Below are positions 10,285-22,984 of a stretch of DNA of 64,000 nucleotides, piece after piece. Under the pieces are notes generated by a model. That model had not been told where the DNA came from and made no database searches. It saw nothing but the letters and a program-made list of their open reading frames with translations. Position numbers and translations under genes: made by a program. Positions within the stretch are counted from its first letter, which is position 1. Each line of letters opens with the position of its first letter. Source of the DNA: Nymphaea colorata. Its lineage: Eukaryota; Streptophyta; Magnoliopsida; Nymphaeales; Nymphaeaceae. The DNA lies in NCBI RefSeq assembly GCF_008831285.2, contig NC_045140.1, positions 18,474,370 through 18,538,369 of the forward strand. Direction: 5' to 3'.

Positions 10285-13131
10285 CTATGAACTTTTGCGG
10301 AGTCTTTCAACAATCTCATGCCTGTCAATGAAGCGATCGAGCACCTCTTCATTTGGGATAATGCAATCATCTTCTTTTCCAAACCACTGATAGCGCCGGT
10401 TCGCTATATAGTCATACACTGCATCCCTCAGAGGATCTGGGATTACTAGCAAGAGGCTTAACACCGAGTAAGGCAATGGCAAGTACGAAAGAACCTTGAG
10501 TGCAGCTGCAACAAGAAATAAAAGTTTCACCACCACAGAAGAAAGCTTCCAGATCAACAACAGGAAGAAACAAGGACCTTCTGCATTAAAGATGGGAAAC
10601 CCAAGTAGAAGGGAAAAAACTCGGTTTAATCCTCTGCTGCATACAGTAACTTCAATACAATAGTGGTTCATAAAACAATATATGTTTCTTCAAGAGGGGC
10701 TTGAATGATGACAACCAAACAAAACACAGCAACGAAAGTATGAAGGAAAGGTGCAGAGACCTGAGCCTTCACGAGCAAGCGTGTGGAAGCAGGATAAAAA
10801 CGGAAATAAGCCAAAGATTTTCTGCAAATATGCAGGTGCATAAATGTTATCTGTAGACAAACATATTCCGTATGTTGGAGTAAAGTATCTTGACTCCAAA
10901 AAAGAGTTGTTGGGACTCGGTATCAGCCAAGGAATCTCTATGCACATAGCTATATGCTAGTGACAATATAGCATGGATGACTATCAGACAGGTGTAATAT
11001 ATTTCACTGGAACACTAACCATGGTACTAAAGAGCCATATGACAATCAACACACGAGTTGGTTAACCAAGTCAGACTCTTATTTAGCTAATAATACTGGC
11101 ACTACTGAATGAATATGAAAAGAATAGTGACTATGCTAGTGACAACACGAAAGAATATGCACATAGCTATAATAAAAGTGACAATATAGTTAGGGTGACT
11201 ATCAGACAGATGTAGTATTTCACTGAAACACTATGCATGGTACTAAAGAGCCAAATGACAATCAACACAACAGTTCATTGTCCAAGTCAGGCTCTTGTTT
11301 AGCTCATAACACTGAAACGTTCCAAAAATAAATCAAAAGAAAAAAGAATTTTTGAACAAAAACAGTCAAATCATCGATAGAGTATGTCTCTAGTATGCTG
11401 TCACTTGGCAATTTTCCTGTATTGTAGCATAAACTTCAGTAAGTTCAGCATTTGAACAAAGAAACGAGACAATAAAAACAAATAGTGAAAATAATTATAC
11501 ATGCAAACTGAAAGACCTCTCTATGTGCCCTTGATTGCGAAATCTAACATCAGCACCCTAAGCCTGCCTTCAGGTTATCACTCTTGGTTTCTGAATACTG
11601 ACTTCTTGGTGATATCCTAACAGAATTTCCACACTCTAATGGCTTTCCCTAGTAAAAGGGCACAAGGACAATAACTCAACAAGGGATAATTGCTTGCTTT
11701 ACCTTAAAAAACTAAAAATGTTATGAAAGAAATTTTCCTAAGCTTAAGAAGTAACAACTTTTGGTTAACAAAAATCTTGAATTTGTGCAAACTGAAAGAC
11801 CTCTCTCTGTGCCCTTGATTGCGAAATCTAACATCAGCACCCTAAGCCTGCCTTCAGGTTATCACTCTTGGTTTCTGAATACTGACTTCTTGGTGATATC
11901 CTAACAGAATTTCCACACTCTAATGGCTTTCCCTAGTAAAAGGGCACAAGGACAATAACTCAACAAGGGATAATTGCTTGCTTTACCTTAAAAAACTAAA
12001 AATGTTATGAAAGAAATTTTCCTAAGCTTAAGAAGTAACAACTTTTGGTTAACAAAAATCTTGAATTTGTGCAAACTGAAAGACCTCTCTCTGTGCCCTT
12101 GATTGCGAAATCTAACATCAGCACCCTAAGCCTGCCTTCAGGTTATCACTCTTGGTTTCTGAATACTGACTTCTTGGTGATATCCTAACAGAATTTCCAC
12201 ACTCTAATGGCTTTCCCTAGTAAAAGGGCACAAGGACAATAACTCAACAAGGGATAATTGCTTACTTTACCTTAAAAAACTAAAAATGTTATGAAAGAAA
12301 TTTTCCTAAGCTTAAGAAGTAACAACTTTTGGTTAACAAAAATCTTGAATTTGCAACCCAGGGAGGATGTAATAGTGAGCTGCCAGCATTAATGAAGATC
12401 TTACATCATCATGACAGCTAAAGTCATTTGATAACACGGGCCCCTGATTGAAATTTTCAATGGCTACCTCATCATACAGCTTTTCCATCTGAAGGACATT
12501 ATGTTTTATACTACTTAAGAAAAGAAGAGTAGAAGATTATTAGTAACAAGTCCTTACTCCAGTTACATTTCATTGTTTATATCATGTTTAATCCTGTAAT
12601 GACCATTTCTTTGTGATTGTTCCGTCTCCACCTTTGTATGAATGTGAATGATCTTCTTCTCCTTATTGCAATTAAGACGACAATTTCTATATTTTTCTAC
12701 TGCTTGTTTACTCTTGTCCATTTTGTTCCTCGATTTTTTTATGTAATCCTTTCTGTATTTTCTCTTGCATTTAGTTTCCATGCCAAATAAAATTGGTCTG
12801 TACCGATGACTACATTCATTGCATATTTATTTTAATCCACTATAGCTGTGTCAAAGTATAGGGGTTTTGATGCTCATCACTGTTTTCAGTTCTTTACTGG
12901 TATCATCCAATTTTCTACACTATGTGTGCTCCAACATCATGACTTCATTGCCCAAAATGGTCTAAAAAGTATAGCAATTTGTTAAAGTAAAGTTAGATCA
13001 TATTTTTACTGATAAAGCCACTTTTAAATAGCATAAAACAGATAATTATTGGCTAGTTCATCTGATTCGGGAAAAACAGCAGGTCCTTGCTGCCACCTCC
13101 TGAAAAAGAAGCTTGAAAAAGTAGAATGAAC

Positions 13132-13171
<40 letters not shown>

Positions 13172-15487
13172 TCAATTTTTATGGTGTCATGCTTCATAAC
13201 TATCATGCCTTTGTGGAATTAAAAAAATAAGATGAGAAAAAGTAAAAAAAAAAAGAATACAGGACACAAGCAGTTCCTCTATATAATCAGCTCCACATGA
13301 GCAATCTTCTATTGATGATTTATCATATGTTGATCTTGTCATGTACCAATCAACAACACAAGCTCTATTTCAAGAGTGAATTTTTATAATTAAAACAATG
13401 TCAATCTTCAAATGCCACTTGTTTCTCGTTCATGCTCTTCCACCAGCATCTAGTCGATATTTCAAGTTATTCAATTTCATGCCACTATAAATCTAGGGGT
13501 ACATCTGAATTGACATTCATTGGAACAGGACAGTAGCTGTTAACCAGTTCCTGGGAACAAATGGAGTAATATACTACCCAAGCAACAAACACTATGATAT
13601 GAATACAAAAAGTGGCAATGAGACACTTTATATATTTGTCCCATAAGATTAATGGGCAAAAACAATGACAAGCATCTGGGAGGTGTTTCATAACCATGTT
13701 TTCATCCTCACCCAGGTGAAACCTAATAAGGTTGAGGAATTGCCCAACAAGAAAAGGACATGTCAAGATGCATCATGGAAGGTCCAACAAAGATTTCAAT
13801 TGCCCTAACCAAATAACCCTTGCCTCATATTCTCTTTTTCCACTTGTCACTTTCACCTACTAAGATAGTTCGTCTCTTTTTTCAAATGTTCAGCCAGTTT
13901 TAGTATCACTCCCACCATAAAGTTCATACCTCATAAGTTACATCACTAGTTTTATACTGTCCCAATGTTATGTGATCAAAACTAAGAGCAACCTACACGT
14001 GGTTACATTTTTATAGGCTTTCAACTTCTTCAGGATATTGGACATGAAGTGATTAAAAAGAAAAATAAAAACATCTGATATAAGATCATTCAACGGTGAT
14101 TGACTTGAAAGTGAGCACCACTTCCTACATACCAATTCACTAAGAACCTAAAAGTAAAAGAGAAAAAGTGCTATTAAATCAGCTCCATGGGATGCCCCTA
14201 AGGTCGCAGGGCCAGCAGACAGAGTAGACTTGCATAAACCACTACTAAAAAAATTTTTTGTTCCATGGTCATGACATAAATCTTCATCAACAGATGAGGA
14301 ATGTCTTTCTGTTAGTCATTATTGTCGACGAGCAGATGGTCAATGCCTTTTCTGCCCAGCCATCATAAAATTCAACAATAAAAGGAGGTCTGAAGTTTCT
14401 CAACATAGAAATTATTTATCACACACATTAAAGAAGAGGAAATCAAAACAGGAAAGCAGCCAAGCAAAATTTATCCGAACATAAAATTGACAATAGTCGT
14501 AGTCCTACCACAGTTTTTCAGATTCGCCAGTTATCCAAAAGTCATTCTGAAGTTTAACTAACACATGGTTACACAGGGAAAAAGGGGACAGCCAAAGTAA
14601 GACGATGAAGATGCATCTCAATCGAACACTTCTCTATTAGATCCCGAACGTAAATATCTGTGAAACAACTACAAATGCGAACCTGTGGATCCTTGATGAC
14701 ATAAACCAGGCCCTTCTACAAACAAAAACCGCCTTAAAACAGCTTCACGACCAACCCCACAGAAATTCAAGTACGGTTCGGCGGCTCTTGACTGCACAGC
14801 ACAGAATTTGATCTTCTTGTATTTGTCTGCCCTTATAACCCAGTTCACGCCTTCCACATCAAACCCCAATTCATTGGAACCATCAGAAAATTGTCATCAA
14901 GAAACTACCTCCAATGCAAGTAAAATGACAAAAAGAAAAAGGCAGACATATTTGCACAACAAGAACCAAATTGCATAAAACTACTTAGATGTGGATCATC
15001 GGCAAAGTATCATCTCAGGCAAGAAAAATTGATGGAAAAGAAATATCCGAGAAATAGTTTTACTATATCATTGCAGAAGTAAAACCCAATTTCCTAACTG
15101 GGATACGATCATCAATTCTCACGCAGTGCAAGAATCTTGGCAGAAGTTCAGTACCCACCAGGATTCTTTCGCATTATCATTTCCACAAACAAAACGCAGT
15201 TTCTGAACTATTTGGGATTTGGATCAGCAAATCGACGGTTCCCATGATCACTCATTTAGCAGAAAATTAAGCATACCTTTGTTGCAAAGATGGCAGACCC
15301 CATCATACACAACCACACCGGGCTGAAGCAGGCACGGTGTGGCAGTATCGCTTAGCCCCTGGTGTAATACAGTACATGACCCATCTTCCCCGGCAACACT
15401 ATAGGGCCTACCCGAGAAGGAGAAGCAAGAGCTCGTTACCATATAGGCTGCTCTGCTATATCGTGCAATACACTTGTTCAGCATCAT
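10285..15487 (-). CDS. DCC (DUF393) thiol-disulfide oxidoreductase-like protein, three exons
   Basis: DCC-family proteins carry a DxxCxxC motif and are predicted thiol-disulfide oxidoreductases; the plant substrate is unknown to me. Exons: 15277-15487, 14683-14850, 10285-10505; total 600 nt, 199 aa, and the splice phases agree. The motif is at residues 62-68 (DGVCHLC). Exon 2 gives 'GVNWVIRADKYKKIKFCAVQ' and 'EPYLNFCGV'. Exon 3 gives 'AALKVLSYLPLPYSVLSLLL' and 'DAVYDYIANRRYQWFGK', all typical of plant members. About 55 N-terminal residues before the core are rich in Ser/Ala/Cys with few acidic residues, compatible with an organelle presequence (inference). The second donor is gttcgc, weaker than consensus. 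Intron 1 is 426 bp and intron 2 is 4177 bp. An 11-codon upstream frame ends 7 nt before the start. Confidence 0.85.
10948..11312. repeat. Imperfect tandem duplication in DCC intron 2
   Basis: Two copies of roughly 150 bp (about 10948-11100 and 11160-11312) share long stretches such as 'catggtactaaagagcca' and 'gactatcagacag'. They differ by many substitutions, so this duplication is older than the neighbouring 284-bp array. Confidence 0.7.
11502..12353. repeat. Three tandem 284-bp units in DCC intron 2
   Basis: Units begin at 11502, 11786 and 12070, each with 'tgcaaactgaaagacctctc', and end near 12353. The copies are nearly identical (for example one 'ctatgtg' versus 'ctctgtg' difference near the unit start, and one 'gcttgc' versus 'gcttac'). 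No open frame is shared. The near identity indicates recent amplification or homogenisation. Confidence 0.95.
13132..13172. repeat. (TA)n(CA)n microsatellite in DCC intron 2
   Basis: About 18 bp of TA followed by about 22 bp of CA. Confidence 0.95.
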
Positions 15488-15494
15488 TCCGGCG

Positions 15495-15530
15495 TCACCG
15501 TTTCAACCGCATAGAATGAAGACGACGCAT
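15495..15530 (-). promoter_or_regulatory. Short upstream open reading frame before DCC start
   Basis: On the minus strand an ATG opens an 11-codon frame (MRRLHSMRLKR) that stops 7 nt before the ATG used for the DCC protein. It could lower translation of the main frame if the transcript starts far enough upstream, which cannot be seen here. The main frame has its own in-frame TGA just upstream, so the uORF is not an N-terminal extension. Confidence 0.4.
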
Positions 15531-18400
15531 GATGTACTAAAAATCGTTGCAAGAAACTTGCGGGTTGGTTTTCTGTTTCAATCGGACTCTGGGTAGGGCG
15601 GTAAGGACAAAAGAAACACGGAGAATTTCTCTCTGACGGCATTCTCTTGAACATATTTTAGAAATGAGCTAGTTCTGCTTAATTGACATCATAATTCATA
15701 GGCTCTCCTGCTTCCGGAAGCTGCAGAATAAAGACCAGCTTTCCTGCCGTTGATAAGGTAAAGTATAATTAATAAAATAATAATAGTCACAACGTCAAAT
15801 GCCTTTCAACCAGAAAAAGTACGGTGATTCATACTCATCCCACCGGTTTGCCTTTCAAACAGCATGACATCCATGGATAGTTTAAATCAATTCTTATGAA
15901 TGAGATCATTTGCCCCTACTTCAACACAAGAGAAACCTGTACTTTTTTTCTGTAGAACCTTTTATATCTTGGTCCTAACTCAACATTAAACAAGTAACAA
16001 CCAATTGAATACTTGTATATGAAATTCGTTAGATTGGTTTGCCATTTCCAAAGGATATAATTGACAAATCGGTGTCACAAAAATCTTTCTTCTTGTAAAA
16101 TATTCAGCGAGAAAAGCATTGTTAGATTTATTTCATCAATTATTTCATATATTTTGTTCCTGATTTAGTGATAAGTTATTTTATATTCTTTTATTGCTTA
16201 ATGCAGATGAAGTGTCTAGGTCATCTTGGCTTTTAATTAAACTGATCCACTGGATTCGCTTTTTCTTTTAGCTGCATGTCAGAAGAGCTAAATGGCACAT
16301 CTATCATGAACACAGACAAAAATGTGTTTCCAATGAGGTAGCTAGGTGGTTAGCTTATACTTTTGCAGCTAAGTAATTACTACGGTTCCTGACCTTAAAA
16401 AAAAAATTGAAAAAGAAAAGGAAGACAAGGTTGAGTGAGATATGATCTATTCTTTCAGAAAAAATTCTAAATGGGAATGCAAATGTCACAAGAGTTTGGA
16501 GCTGGATCTGATCCTGGTTTGACCCACATTGCTAGATTCTGAGATTCAAGATGGTGTTCGAGTCTCATGTACTATCTTGTCTGAAGATAATGGTCTTTTG
16601 CATGAATTCAAGATTAGACACTTCCCGCTCTGGCTTAGACCTGACTTTTAGTTAAGCTAAAATATTGTTGTGAAGATTTTTCATTAATGTATTATTATCT
16701 GAGGTCCCCAATTTGATTTACCATGGCTTTTTGTGTGAGTCTCTTGTGAGTTGACCTTGTCGCATCACCAAAGCTGTGGATCACGAACACACAACGATCT
16801 TGGTCAGAAACTAATGAGGATACGCGGTCAAGCTTAATGATCATTGTTCTTCCTTTGCTTTTGGATTCTGATCAATTTTTTGTGAGAAAATTAGTAGAAA
16901 ATTCGAATTATTATATTTTTCTGTTATTTTTATGTTTTTTGAATTTTTGAAACGTCCTGAGATTTTCTTGAGAAAAACAAACTTCCCACTTAATATCCAA
17001 GAACAACCACACTGATAAAAATACTAATAGGGTGTTTGGAAACAAGAACAATGTTTTCTTTCGAACACAATGTGTCATGAATATATCGGAAAGATTGGGA
17101 TAGGTTGGTTCATGGAATACTAGATTGTAGCGTTCTTATCAAAGATATGTTGGGTGGTGGGTGCTAAACTAGGCTTCTACCTACATACACAAAAAGGTAT
17201 ATATCTAATTGAGTTGAGTATAAACATCAACAATTAGAGACTGTACCCTTGCCACACCCGCATCCTAATTCCTAGGCAACTCTGTGTGGTGACATATACA
17301 CAAGGGCAGAGGCAAGTGTGGGCACTGTGTGGGCAATTTCCCATACTGATCCACAAGAAATTTTCTATTTTATATTTTGGTATTTTCGAAAATTTTCTTC
17401 ATTTAACCTTAAAAATTTAGAGTTTTACAACTAGTATCCTTTAAACAGAATTTCTGGCCTCCGCCTATGCAGTGAGCAATTATCATTAAGCTTAATCCAA
17501 CTATCACCTTTCTGAAAAATGAATGCATGGGTACCTGCTTGCTGCTTAACATTGTACTTCTTGGGCTTTTCTGAATGCCATAAGCGGACCTGGTTTGTTT
17601 GGAAATATTGAACCCTCTTGATTTCGTTCATTAATCTGAAATTTGAGGTGCCTCCCAACAGAATTTCAATCAAGCATTTCACTTATTTTGGATTTTCATT
17701 TGATTGCTGGTTTTTTGAATTCTCTTCAATTTTACCATATCATTTAACTTGCGTTTTACATTGTAAATATACGTTCTGTTCAGAATTGTGATGTTCATAT
17801 CATCTGCTGGCATTTTACTCTGAACTGAAATAATTTTCCACCTCCAGAGTATCATTTTGGACTGGCTACTGTACTATGCTCCCTTTGACTCTCCAAGGAA
17901 CAGAGGAGACACTACAGCAAAGTACATTATCGTGTCTGGAAAATGGAAAACGTAGCAGCTCTTGGTCACAGTTAAATGAAATGAGACTGAAAATTTGAAA
18001 AAAGACAAAAATTGTTTGTGGAAGAAGATACCTGAAAAAAAAAAATACCATGTGTCTAAAAAAAATACCATGCTTTCGTTTCAAGAAACGTGATATCGTT
18101 TATGTATGGTCTCACCTTTTTTCCTAGATCAAGAATATGGTTTTCTAAAATATGTATTTTATGTCCTTGCATTTCAAAACTGCAATGATGATCTTATCAA
18201 ATGCCATTTAAAGCAAAGGGAGTCCCCTGCTGACCTGCTCTTTGCTGAACTTGCAATTCTGCAATATGTACCCATCTTCCAGTGCTTGCGATTCAAACAG
18301 TTCATAATGAAACTCTTTTTCTTTTGACAAAGTTAAACTGTTTTTCTTGGTGGCATCTTTCTTTTTTTTTTGGACAAAGTGGGAACATAAAAGCATGACA
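15531..18400. other. Intergenic, no gene recognised
   Basis: Contains the second copy of the left-edge repeat (15955-16160), a poly(A) run at 16399 and AT-rich DNA. An open frame on the minus strand at 17431-17682 has ordinary amino-acid composition but no family I recognise. The part at 18125-18230 is an inverted relative of 5440-5560. Nothing else is supported. Confidence 0.55.
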
Positions 18401-18401
18401 T

Positions 18402-18537
18402 GAAAAGCGCATCGGCGACGCAGCCGTGATGTAGAAAGCTAGCGTTTAAAAGTACATAGAATGCGCCTTCCTGTTGCCGAGGACGGTGGCGCCGCTCTTC
18501 TCTACAAGTATTTAGGCCGATGTCACCGATGCGCTTT
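18402..18537. repeat. Short imperfect inverted repeat
   Basis: The stretch around 'aagcgcatcggcgac' (18405-18419) is answered by 'gtcaccgatgcgctt' (18521-18535) with one mismatch over 15 bases. Between them lies 'gccgaggacggtggcgcc', a string that also occurs at about 27440 (inverted) and 29440, so it may belong to a repeat family. Confidence 0.5.
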
Positions 18538-18858
18538 CTACAATCCAAACTCTCTCTTTTTCCTTTCTGTTCTTGACAATAAAGTGGGAACGTATAGCAT
18601 ACAGAATTCAGGCCAGATAAAGACAGGCGCGAACTGGCTGGCCCTTTTCTTCTTGTTAAAGTCTTTCCAGCAATAACATGCATACTGTTATTTCCGCAAT
18701 AACAATATAGAAAATTGGGTTTATGTCCGCAGATCGCACCTATCAAGAAAAACTATTTTGTTTCAGTACAACATGAACATCTGATAATGCTTTTCCCGAT
18801 GAATATATTTTACAGGTGTAAAAAATCCATTCCTACTTATGAATCATATATTACTTTT

Positions 18859-18860
<2 letters not shown>

Positions 18861-18924
<64 letters not shown>
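18861..18924. repeat. (TA)n microsatellite
   Basis: About 64 bp of TA dinucleotides at the left edge of the second copia-bearing repeat. Confidence 0.97.
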
Positions 18925-18925
<1 letters not shown>

Positions 18926-20912
18926 CACTTACAGTAATCACACCGACAACATACTATCTTGGCGACTATCTACCCCACCAATTATACTACACTTCACGGT
19001 CAAAATCAGTTGTATATGTCAATTTGGGATAGGAAGGGGGTGGAGGAGTGGTTTACTCTTGCCTCTTTGTGCACATAACATCAAGTCGCCTGAAGTAACT
19101 TTTAGTTTTCCACGGTTTTTTGAATTTTCAATTATTTTAAAGCAGGCTTCGAGTTTTTAAAACATTAACGAAATTGAAAAATATGGATTAATTCACACTA
19201 ATTTGATGAGGCAGATACGGCCCGATTCTTATTGTCGCTGCATTAGCATACTAAAAAATATAAAGGCCCCCTTCAAGAAAAATCTTAGACCCTTCAAATG
19301 CGTAATAAAATAATGAAGAGCACTATTACCCATTAAACTAAATCCTACTAAATTATGTGGGTCCTTGTTGCCCCACACAAGCCCTGCCAATGGTTGCCAG
19401 CAAAATCATTCACTTCTATATGTCGCTCGGCAGGACAAGGCTATGACGATTTCAAGCAGAGACAGATTCGCTTTGATGTTGAAGATTGTAATCCTGACAA
19501 TGAAAATATCTGGCTTTTGGGAGTTCCTATTCGACTGAATTCTTGTGGACAGTGGAATCACTTACCGGATGGTTAGACTAACCTGTTAATTTGGAAGTAA
19601 TTCTTCTTGCTATTTCTATTCCTGTTCTCATTCTTTGCTTTTCTGATGAATAAAAGAAGGGAACGCTAACTCCCAGCACGCCTGTGTTCCAAAATTATTC
19701 ACTTCTAGAACCAATTTCGACAAAAATGAGTTCACAGTTAATTTAATACTTGGAGAATGCAGCTCCGGCTAAAATGTAACGGAACATTTTAAAGGAGGAC
19801 ACGGCCTGGCCCATATATGGCTGTTTCATTTTGAGGCATCTCCTTAGATCCAAATCCGATCTTAGATCTGGGCTGAGAGAGATTCAATACTTTGTATGAG
19901 ATTTAAGATCCAACTGAGGGAGAAGGTCTGTTCTGAAATCTGCAGTTTCAAATATACAAGGATCCAAAATCACCTCGGAGCTTAGTCAAAGCCTTCAAAT
20001 TTGTCATTTCCACATTTTTGTATCTTCTTGTTTGCTGGAGGAAAGTTGAAAAGGATATGTTAGTTCCTCATGCCTAATTGTATACGTTATTACATCTTAC
20101 AGCCTCCTGACGACAAGCGACCTTCTTGGCAAGCTGTCTGTCCACATCTTTGTCATTGAAAGTATTTAAAAGTTCAATTGCAACTCAGTTTCGAACTCGT
20201 TCATTACTCTTCCTCATGAAGTCTGGGTTAAAGCTGCATTTGGATTGAAATAAGATTTGGATCCCAACATTAACTCGGAACCCAATATGTACAGTAAGCT
20301 GTCATTGATCTAGTCAGAACCACTTGCAACCGTGACCACCTCTTAGACAATGAAAGGTTGTTATTGTATCCATCAAGGAATCAAGGTGGAAAGAGATGCA
20401 AAGATCGTCGCCTCTGTTTGAGTATTTGCCATTGCTGTTCGTTGTTATTTATGTCATATTGATCACGAAAACTTAATCGAAAAAAGCTGTCATGACTATT
20501 CTTGTGTTCTTTCGTGTCTGATTGGTGTGCTTGTGAGTTGATTTTCGTGAGATAGTATCAGAGAAACGAACCAGGCCGTGTCTCCACTTCGGTCGCTGCT
20601 TCTTCTTCGTGGCATCGAGATGGAAATGAATGCCTCTTCCAACCAAGCAAAAATTGTTGTGCAAGAGAACCAACTTCTTAACATCACCACCACATCATTC
20701 ATCGGCAATGAGTATCTCACTTGGGCGAAATCTGTCAAACTCTACCTCAGTGGCAAAGCCAGGGTTCTTATTTAACACCACGCGCACATTCATGAGGGAA
20801 GGGGATTTGGTACGAGTAGATAATCAGCCCATATAAGAACATATATACATGGACAATAACTAGCATATATAGACATTTACGTGTTGATTCTCATGAAATC
20901 AAAATAGTAAAT

Positions 20913-20920
<8 letters not shown>
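18925..20920 (+). mobile_element. Ty1/copia retrotransposon 5' remnant, copy 2
   Basis: This is the better-preserved partner of 8560-10000. A primer-binding-site-like 'tagtatcagagaaacg' lies near 20553. The gag start follows in one frame from the ATG at 20620 to a stop at 20773-20775: 'NQLLNITTTSFIGNEYLTWA' then 'KSVKLYLSGKARVLI'. This is the typical N-terminal pattern of plant copia gag. The region about 19730-20550 would be LTR; part of it (19780-20300) recurs at 42525-43060. No downstream pol genes are present, so both copies are truncated. Confidence 0.65.

Positions 20921-20945
<25 letters not shown>
20921..20945. repeat. (TA)n microsatellite
   Basis: About 24 bp of TA dinucleotides at the right edge of the copia-bearing repeat. 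Confidence 0.95.
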
Positions 20946-20948
<3 letters not shown>

Positions 20949-22980
20949 GCTTTCCATTAGTTGAGCATACATACTGAGTTTCTTGCCAGCCAAACGCCCA
21001 ATGCTGGTGCTCGACTCATGGAAATCCAGTCTAATTATGTTGCCTCATTGACATCTACTGGATTTGCATAAAACCAAATCCCCGATTTAATGCCAAACTC
21101 GTAGGTTTCTACGATGATGCAACTGTCCTTGACATATCAGAATTTGACAATGCAGAATTTGATGTTCATCATCTTAGGTAAGGTTCAAATATGAGATAAT
21201 CACAATTATAAAAGCAAATCATCATCATGTCATGACTGGTCATAGTCACATGACTTGACAAGAAGGTCTCTCACATATACCACGACATGTAAAGACCACT
21301 CAATGGCCACGATAACACAATTCTAATTCACATGCAAGGCTTGCATGTACATATCATTCTCATTCATTTCATTCACATGCACATCGTTCACATACATTTC
21401 ATTCATATTCTTTCATTTTCATTAGCTTTAGTGAATTGACAGTTCTTATAGGTGCAAACACAGGCACATGCACACCGCGGGTGGCCTATAACCGGAAGAC
21501 AACCCCCGTGGTGGCCCAGAACAATATGGATTCATTCCCGCTGCAGCGGTAGAGCACTCGTCCATTGATGTGTGAATTCCAAGAAGAGATACTCAGTTTT
21601 CCCTAGAAGACCCAGTTTGGGAAGTTGGGAGCCCAATGTTCCAAGCACATCACACAACAATACCCTGAGGTCTTGCACCGCCTGCACTCCGAATAGGCGA
21701 GACCAGTGACGAAGGCGGACAACTCCCAAACATAATGTCACAACCCATTGGTCTCTCATATCTTATTCTTTCATTCTTTATCGTTATAATTGCACATTCA
21801 CAAAATGGCTGGCTAGCTCATGAGGTTGGTTCACTCCATGAGTGCACTCACACCTCCAAATGCCTCCACACGAGGGCTACACATATCATTAACATTTTTA
21901 GCTAGCCGTCATAATAATATGGGTACAACTACATTTCAATCTCATTTAATTGCATTATTGCTCATAGCAATGCATATATAACACATCACAATATTCATTT
22001 TGATCAAACACATCAATCACATCTTTCAAAACTTAGCAAAACCACGAAGAGTAGTCTCGATCTGTGATTGGCTCATAGTTGTCCTAGGCAATTATCATTC
22101 TAGGATGCTTTCTAATGCACAATTGGGGCCGAGATGATATTCGACACAATACCCCACCACATCTGTCCTAAGCAGTTGTCAATTCTAGCATGCACATGCA
22201 AATACGTAATAGTTTTCAAAACAAGCTTCTAATAGCTTTCCAAAACAAAACTTATCACATAACAAATCATTCGTTTGCATACATACATTCACTTACAAAA
22301 CAATCGTTCGATCACGTCACAATCGTAGGATCCCATGATTAAAAAAAAAAAACACATTCACATGTTGGACCCAGCAAAAATTTTGCCTGGAACGCCGCCA
22401 TACCTGTCGCACGTCCACAAAACACCCAAAATGCCTCGAGCTTCGAATCTGGTTGCTTAAGGTCTACGAGACGTGCTCGGTGTACCTACAAACATAAGCA
22501 AGAGATAAGATTTCTATTAGTTTCACTTTACAATGTATAGAAATGTAAAATATAATCATTGAGGCATGTCACCGCCTGAAGAAGGTGTCGACGGGTAGTG
22601 TTGACCCACAAGGCCCTCCAATAGGCCTCTCTCTAAATTTTTGAGGTTGTGACCAAACATCTAAACTCAAAGCTTCAATCAATCTATCACTAACACATTT
22701 CTCATTTGCTTTCTTTAGTTGAAGTATCTTCACAATAATACACCCAACTTACATGCTCTTTCCCAACCAACAACGTAATTTGCCCATTGACAATAACATG
22801 TGTCACGTGATCACTAAGACGGTTCTAAATCTTCTCAACCACATCAAACTTCTACCATGTTTTCAAATAGCTTCGAGAACCAACTTATCATGCTAAAAAG
22901 GGCATTATAAGCTGAGACAAAGAAATATTCATCCAAATCAAGTGTCTCTGTTTCTCTTTATGCTATTGAAGAAGGTGAAG
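20946..22980. other. Unclassified, probably decayed repeat DNA
   Basis: No gene is recognised. Composition changes to sequence rich in 'cattcacatgcac'-type strings with several GC-richer patches (21470-21560, 22390-22480). This looks like old retroelement or satellite-like DNA, but no LTR pair, primer site or protein domain can be shown. Confidence 0.4.
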
Positions 22981-22984
22981 ATGC

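Noticed and set aside
11502-12353. CRISPR-like repeat array
   Set aside because: Units are 284 bp with no unique spacers, in a plant intron; it is a tandem duplication.
18715-19032. Frames rich in Tyr-Ile repeats (also at 251-615, 7722-7937, 24769-25018, 47883-48209)
   Set aside because: They are translations of (AT)n microsatellites on both strands and have no other support.
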